A DNA stretch of 6,880 nt, from assembly GCA_019236545.1 (NCBI GenBank), contig JAFAIV010000396.1:1-6880 (forward strand). Reading direction: 5' to 3'. This document shows positions 4,743 through 6,880 of the stretch, piece after piece (the first letter of the stretch is position 1; each line of letters begins with the position of its first letter). The position numbers were made by a program, and so were the translations under genes. The notes under the pieces are model-generated. The model was not told the DNA's origin and did not search any database. It was given only the letters and a program-made list of their open reading frames with translations. This DNA is from Actinomycetota bacterium (GTDB lineage Bacteria; Actinomycetota; Thermoleophilia; Gaiellales; Gaiellaceae).

Positions 4743-6880
4743 ATGCGGCAGGTCTCGCAAGGGTTTGCGCTCGCGTCGGCCGTCCTCGTCGCTGCCGTTT
4801 TCGGCAGCGGTGCGAGCGCCTCGGTGCCGGCAAAGGCTGGGCGCGTCTACAAGGCGCCGGCCCGCGTACAGGCGCGCCCTCATGCCTCGCATCCGAGCAA
4901 GCAGACGCCCGGCTCGAAGGCCACGTCGAAGGCGACCTCCAAGGCGACGTCCAAGGCGACGGCGCATCCGAAGGCGAAGGCGACCAGGGTCTCGATCCCC
5001 GGCGCCGGTCTCCTGACGTCGACGCCGATCCCGGGCCTCGTCACCTCGCCGGCCGTCGCGCCCGCCCCGGCTCCGGCAGCGCCGGCGCCCGCGCCCGCGC
5101 CCGCCGAGGCTCCCGCGCCCGCTCCGGCCGCTCCGGCCCCCGCTCCGAGCCCTGACGTCGCGGCCGCGCCCGTCCCGGTGCCGGTCGCGCTCGTGCCGCA
5201 GGTCGACCCGACCCTCGCGCAGGTCGTCCAGGTCGCGCAGCAGACGAGCCCGGTCGCGCAAGTGCGCGTCATCGTCTTCGGCTCCGACCCGGTCGCCGCG
5301 CTCGGCTTCTTCAACGCGACCGACGTCCAGAGCCTCGACCTGATCGGTGCGGCGAGCGGCACCGTCGCCGCCTCCGACGTCGGCGCGCTCGGCCTCGCCA
5401 ACGGCGTCGACTACGTCGTGATCGACTCGCCGCTGGTCCAGACGGACGCCGGCACCACGACCGGCGCGACGACGACGACCGCGACCGACACGACGGCCAC
5501 GACGACGACCGCGCCGCTCACGACGACGACCGCGGCCACGACGACGACCGCCACCGACACGACTGCGACGACCACGGCTCCGGCGACCACGGCCGCGACC
5601 ACGACGAGCGCGACGACGACGGCCGCGACGACGACGACCGGCACGACCACGACCGGCACGACGACGACCACCACCGCCGCCACCACGACCGCGCCCGCGA
5701 CGACGACCGCGCCGGCCGCGAGCACGCCCGCCCCGGCCGCGCCCGCGAGCCCGTGCGCGCCGCTCGCGACGCTCTATCCGTGCATCGACGGCGCGACGAA
5801 GGCGTGGGCCAAGGGCCTGACCGGCAAGGGGATAGGCGTCGCCGTCATCGACTCCGGCGTCTTCGCGAACCTGCCCGACTTCGGGGGCCGCGTCCAGGCG
5901 ATCCAGCTCCCGCTCGGCCCGAGCGCCGATGCGATCGGCCACGGCACCTTCGTCACGGGCGTCCTCACCGGCAGCTCGACGAACGGCCAGTACGTCGGCA
6001 TCGCGCCCGGCGCGAACGTCTACGACATCAACGTCGCGCAGTCCGACGGCGTCCACACGAGCGACCTGATCCAGGCCCTCGCGTGGGTGCTCGCCAACGC
6101 GCAGGTCGACAACATCCGCGTCGTCAACCTCTCGCTCGCCGAGACGACGCCCAGCTCGTACCAGACGAGCGCGCTCGACCAGGCCGTGGAGAAGCTCTGG
6201 AAGACCGGCATCACGATCGTCGCATCCGCGGGCAACAGCGGCGCGAACAGCATGCAGTACGCGCCCGCGAACGACCCGTTCGTGATCACGGTCGGGGCGT
6301 CCGACTCGAACGACACGCTCGACACGAGCGACGACAGCCTCGCCTTCTTCTCCTCCTACGGGACGACGTCGGACGGCTTCGTGAAGCCGGATCTCGTCGC
6401 GCCGGGCCGCCACATCGTCTCGACGCTGCCGGCGGGCACCCAGCTCGACCAGCAGGCTCCGGCCGCGAACCACATCGTGCCGGGCTACGTGATGGCGAAC
6501 GGCACGTCGTTCTCGGCCCCGCAGGTCTCCGGCGCCGTCGCGCTCCTGCTGCAGAACAACCCGCGGCTGACGCCGAACCAGATCAAGTGGCTGCTCGTCA
6601 ACACGGCGCGGCCCGTGACCGGCAGCAACGCGCCCGGCCTCGACCTCGGCGCGGCGCTCGCCTTCACCGGCCAGCTCGGCTCGGCGAACCAGAACATCCA
6701 GTGGTCGCAGGGCGCCGGCAACGGTCAGGGCAACCTCGCGCGCTTCAACTCGGCCACGAACGACCTGCAGAACGCCCTCTCCGCCGCCTCGCAGGCCGAG
6801 AACTCCGGCGACCTGACGACCGCCGGCGACAACTGGGCCCAGGCCGGCCAGATCTTCGGCAAGCGCCTGAACGCGCCGCT
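4743..6880 (+). CDS. Secreted subtilisin-family (S8) serine protease, 5' part (runs off the right edge)
   Basis: The frame is open from the ATG at 4743 to the window end, 712 codons without a stop. Residues 1-26 form a signal peptide: a short basic start, a hydrophobic core FALASAVLVAAVF, and ASA (24-26) before the likely cleavage. Next come a Lys-rich KATS repeat (59-74), a Pro/Ala linker (about 103-137), a propeptide-like segment (about 160-233, with VRVIVFGSD at 173-181 and ending DYVVIDSPL), and a Thr/Ala-rich linker (237-337). The catalytic domain carries Asp370 in VIDSG, His400 in GHGTFVTG, the oxyanion Asn498 in SAGNSG and Ser589 in NGTSFSAPQ, so it should be active. Cys338 and Cys347 just before it could form a disulfide. 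A Gln/Asn-rich C-terminal extension begins near 645 and is cut off. The ATG is the first in-frame start after a TGA at 4737. Probably an extracellular or envelope protease; its substrate is unknown. Confidence 0.93.
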   Translation, partial: MRQVSQGFALASAVLVAAVFGSGASASVPAKAGRVYKAPARVQARPHASHPSKQTPGSKATSKATSKATSKATAHPKAKATRVSIPGAGLLTSTPIPGLVTSPAVAPAPAPAAPAPAPAPAEAPAPAPAAPAPAPSPDVAAAPVPVPVALVPQVDPTLAQVVQVAQQTSPVAQVRVIVFGSDPVAALGFFNATDVQSLDLIGAASGTVAASDVGALGLANGVDYVVIDSPLVQTDAGTTTGATTTTATDTTATTTTAPLTTTTAATTTTATDTTATTTAPATTAATTTSATTTAATTTTGTTTTGTTTTTTAATTTAPATTTAPAASTPAPAAPASPCAPLATLYPCIDGATKAWAKGLTGKGIGVAVIDSGVFANLPDFGGRVQAIQLPLGPSADAIGHGTFVTGVLTGSSTNGQYVGIAPGANVYDINVAQSDGVHTSDLIQALAWVLANAQVDNIRVVNLSLAETTPSSYQTSALDQAVEKLWKTGITIVASAGNSGANSMQYAPANDPFVITVGASDSNDTLDTSDDSLAFFSSYGTTSDGFVKPDLVAPGRHIVSTLPAGTQLDQQAPAANHIVPGYVMANGTSFSAPQVSGAVALLLQNNPRLTPNQIKWLLVNTARPVTGSNAPGLDLGAALAFTGQLGSANQNIQWSQGAGNGQGNLARFNSATNDLQNALSAASQAENSGDLTTAGDNWAQAGQIFGKRLNAP
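4917..4964 (+). repeat. Four tandem 12-bp units encoding KATS/KATS/KATS/KATA
   Basis: Units start at 4917, 4929, 4941 and 4953, each a variant of AAGGCSACSTCS. They encode a basic, flexible segment just after the signal peptide of the protease. Third-position changes between units suggest the protein repeat is kept by selection or is not very recent. Confidence 0.75.
5451..5753 (+). repeat. Low-complexity Thr/Ala-rich coding repeat (ACGACGACC-like)
   Basis: About 300 bp built from ACG/ACC Thr codons broken by Ala, Gly, Asp and Pro codons, encoding a linker of about 100 residues between the propeptide-like segment and the catalytic domain. Such Thr/Ala stretches are typical extended linkers of secreted actinobacterial proteins and could be glycosylated. 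The repeat is prone to slippage in replication and to assembly error. Confidence 0.8.

Noticed and set aside
5451..5753. CRISPR-like or tandem noncoding array
   Set aside because: The repeat is at the codon level (Thr/Ala), in frame with the protease and without spacers or a fixed unit.
4617..6473. Long open frame on the minus strand, about 618 codons, rich in Arg and Gly
   Set aside because: It lies antisense to the protease, whose plus-strand frame has a signal peptide and complete catalytic motifs. The Arg/Gly-rich translation is typical of a shadow frame in high-GC DNA.

Overview
The window is very GC-rich, with nearly every third codon position G or C, four GTG starts, tight gene overlaps and a secreted protease with long Ala/Pro/Thr linkers. 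This suggests a high-GC actinobacterium. My best guess is the class Thermoleophilia or a neighbouring deep-branching lineage, from general sequence feel and not from a marker gene.

Positions 1-3696 hold four plus-strand genes: the 3' part of a calcineurin-like metallophosphoesterase, a homologue of archaeal cyclic 2,3-diphosphoglycerate synthetase (cpgS), a 2-phosphoglycerate kinase (2PGK), and a GlpX-like class II fructose-1,6-bisphosphatase homologue. Each gene overlaps the next by the same four bases (GTGA), so they almost certainly form one translationally coupled operon. 2PGK and cDPG synthetase are the two known dedicated steps from 2-phosphoglycerate to cyclic 2,3-diphosphoglycerate (cDPG), the thermoprotectant, osmolyte and phosphate/carbon store of some methanogenic archaea. 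The window therefore appears to encode a bacterial cDPG system. The two flanking phosphatase-type genes are natural candidates for its turnover or its link to gluconeogenesis. The GlpX-like protein has lost several of the metal ligands expected of an ordinary fructose bisphosphatase, so it may act on something else.

Positions 3829-4620 hold a small thioredoxin-fold protein whose CxxC is SGRC, a tiny convergent single-pass membrane protein on the minus strand (below usual gene-finder length), and a stand-alone MIP18/SufT-type iron-sulfur assembly protein. The last two are divergent across about 50 bp, and the SufT start looks leaderless.

Positions 4743-6880 hold the 5' part of a secreted subtilisin-family (S8) protease that runs off the right edge. 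It has a signal peptide, a Lys-rich KATS repeat, a Pro/Ala linker, a propeptide-like domain, a Thr-rich linker of about 100 residues, and then a complete-looking Asp-His-Ser catalytic domain. No RNA genes, insertion sequences or CRISPR arrays were seen.
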